From Gamarada debralockiae (lineage: Eukaryota; Ascomycota; Leotiomycetes; Helotiales; Hyphodiscaceae): 18,703 nucleotides of DNA. The position numbers were made by a program, and so were the translations under genes. Under the pieces are notes generated by a model. The model saw only the letters and a list, made by a program, of their open reading frames with translations, ran no database searches and had not been told where the DNA came from. This document shows, one piece after another, positions 17,918 through 18,703 of this stretch. The DNA lies in the NCBI GenBank assembly GCA_002803225.1, contig NXFV01001712.1:1-18703 (forward strand), given 5' to 3'. Position 1 is the first letter of the stretch. Every line of letters begins with the position of its first letter.

Positions 17918-18703
17918 ATGGCTCCTGCCGCGGTCGAATATACGACTGTTTTGACGGATCGGACGAAGGACCCCTCATCAACCAACGTTGCCCCAACCAA
18001 CGATGCGCATCCATATGTACTAGCAATAGACCAGATTCGAGTAGCTATTACACGACACCGAGAATACAAGGATTCATTAGGGGATGGTAATGAGGCCTCC
18101 ACGGTCGACGGCATCATCGAGGATTCACACAGGTCGCAGTCTCCCGTCGGATTCACGAACGATGCCCAGACTATCGAAGATATAGAGAGGATCTTGAAAG
18201 AATTGGACAGAAACCATCCACCGCCTAAATTCAGTCATGATTCTTCGAAAATTGAGGAGGACCTTGTCTCAACAGCAGACGACAGCGGGCAAATTGTCGC
18301 TCCTCCTGTAAGTCTTACCCATTTTTCGTTGTCGATCCCTCTATTGTCGTTGTTCCTACTATCATATGCCTTTTCCTCTCCCTCGCTGTTTCTTTTCTCT
18401 TCAGTCTATTTCTGGTTCTAATCGTCTTTATAGCCTGCTATTGAAGCACCTTGGCCCACTGGGGAGGTGTCAATGCAGCGGACGCATCCCGAGAATTTCG
18501 AGCCTTACGACTACCATATCGACAAAGTGGCAATTTTCGAACACGATCTCATGAAAGCTTTTAATAACAGCCAAAAGGCTGAAGTCAAATATACGAAAGT
18601 GGAGGTTCTTCTGCTCACGTGGGAAGCTGGTGCTGACGACGATATACGGGAAGAGGTGAGTTGGGTGTCATTATTATCCTGTTTCAGAGGGGGGGGGGGG
18701 GGG
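17918..18703 (+). CDS. 5' part of a fungal gene, possibly caspase-like, cut by the window end
   Basis: Exon 1 is 17918-18307 (130 codons, start MAPAAVEYTTVLTDRTK), exon 2 is 18434-18655 (74 codons). Both junctions are in phase 0. Intron 1 (18308-18433, 126 bp) has donor GTAAGT, branch TCTAATC and acceptor ATAG. The alternative acceptor CTTCAG at about 18403 leads to a stop, so it is rejected. A second donor, GTGAGT, starts at 18656. The N-terminal part is polar and probably disordered (Asp/Ser/Thr rich, with IEDIERILKELD as a helix). Exon 2 ends in YTKVEVLLLTWEAGADDDIREE, which resembles the segment just before the caspase-like domain of some fungal proteins, but the catalytic region is outside the window. 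The upstream in-frame ATG at 17864 would add 18 residues; the ATG at 17918 has a better context and a typical MAPA start. Confidence 0.65.
18689..18703 (+). repeat. 15-base G run at the window end
   Basis: Fifteen G in a row after TTTCAGA close the sequence inside a gene. Poly-G ends are a known artefact of two-colour sequencing chemistry and of contig edges. It is probably not genomic. Confidence 0.6.

Noticed and set aside
18308..18421. Hydrophobic tail on the first exon of the last gene (a membrane segment)
   Set aside because: It is translation through the intron; the GTAAGT donor and in-phase exon 2 explain the sequence better.

Overview
The window looks like nuclear DNA of a filamentous ascomycete (Pezizomycotina, most likely Leotiomycetes-like). 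The evidence is spliced genes with short introns (about 47-70 bp, GTAAGT-like donors, CTAAC-like branch points), typical fungal families (Ccc1 iron transporter, F-box-like and BTB proteins, DUF1989, YAT-type amino acid permease), and AT-rich stretches full of transposon fossils. The lineage is inferred from style and gene content, not from a search. The right edge ends in a 15-G run and cuts a gene, so it is probably a contig end.

Layout. 1-2275: AT-rich, gene-poor, with a decayed coding relic (474-803), a complete pogo/Fot1-type MITE (814-1270) and a small inverted repeat. 2276-3937 (-): F-box-like protein with two similar halves and a PIP-box-like N-terminus. 5054-6249 (-): Ccc1/VIT vacuolar iron transporter with one intron and a possible CCAAT/HapX site upstream. 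7267-7464 (-): small acidic protein. 7600-7963 (+): possible orphan exons.

8446-13208 looks like a decaying catabolic cluster: an amino acid permease pseudogene (+), an apparently intact four-exon DUF1989 gene (+), a convergent Asp/Glu-racemase-family pseudogene (-), and a possible transporter remnant (+). The DUF1989 reading frame is the only clean one of the group. By analogy with bacterial DUF1989 proteins (carboxyguanidine deiminase subunits) and with the permease and racemase neighbours, the original unit may have imported and broken down a nitrogenous compound. That is inference.

13537-14501 (-): BTB/POZ protein with one intron and a cysteine-rich tail. About 14940-16450 (-): a badly decayed hAT transposase with recognisable core and C-terminal dimerisation segments. 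17144-17470 (-): an unrecognised open frame. 17918-window end (+): the 5' part of a fungal gene, possibly of the caspase-like kind, cut off by the window edge. No rRNA, convincing tRNA or CRISPR array was seen.
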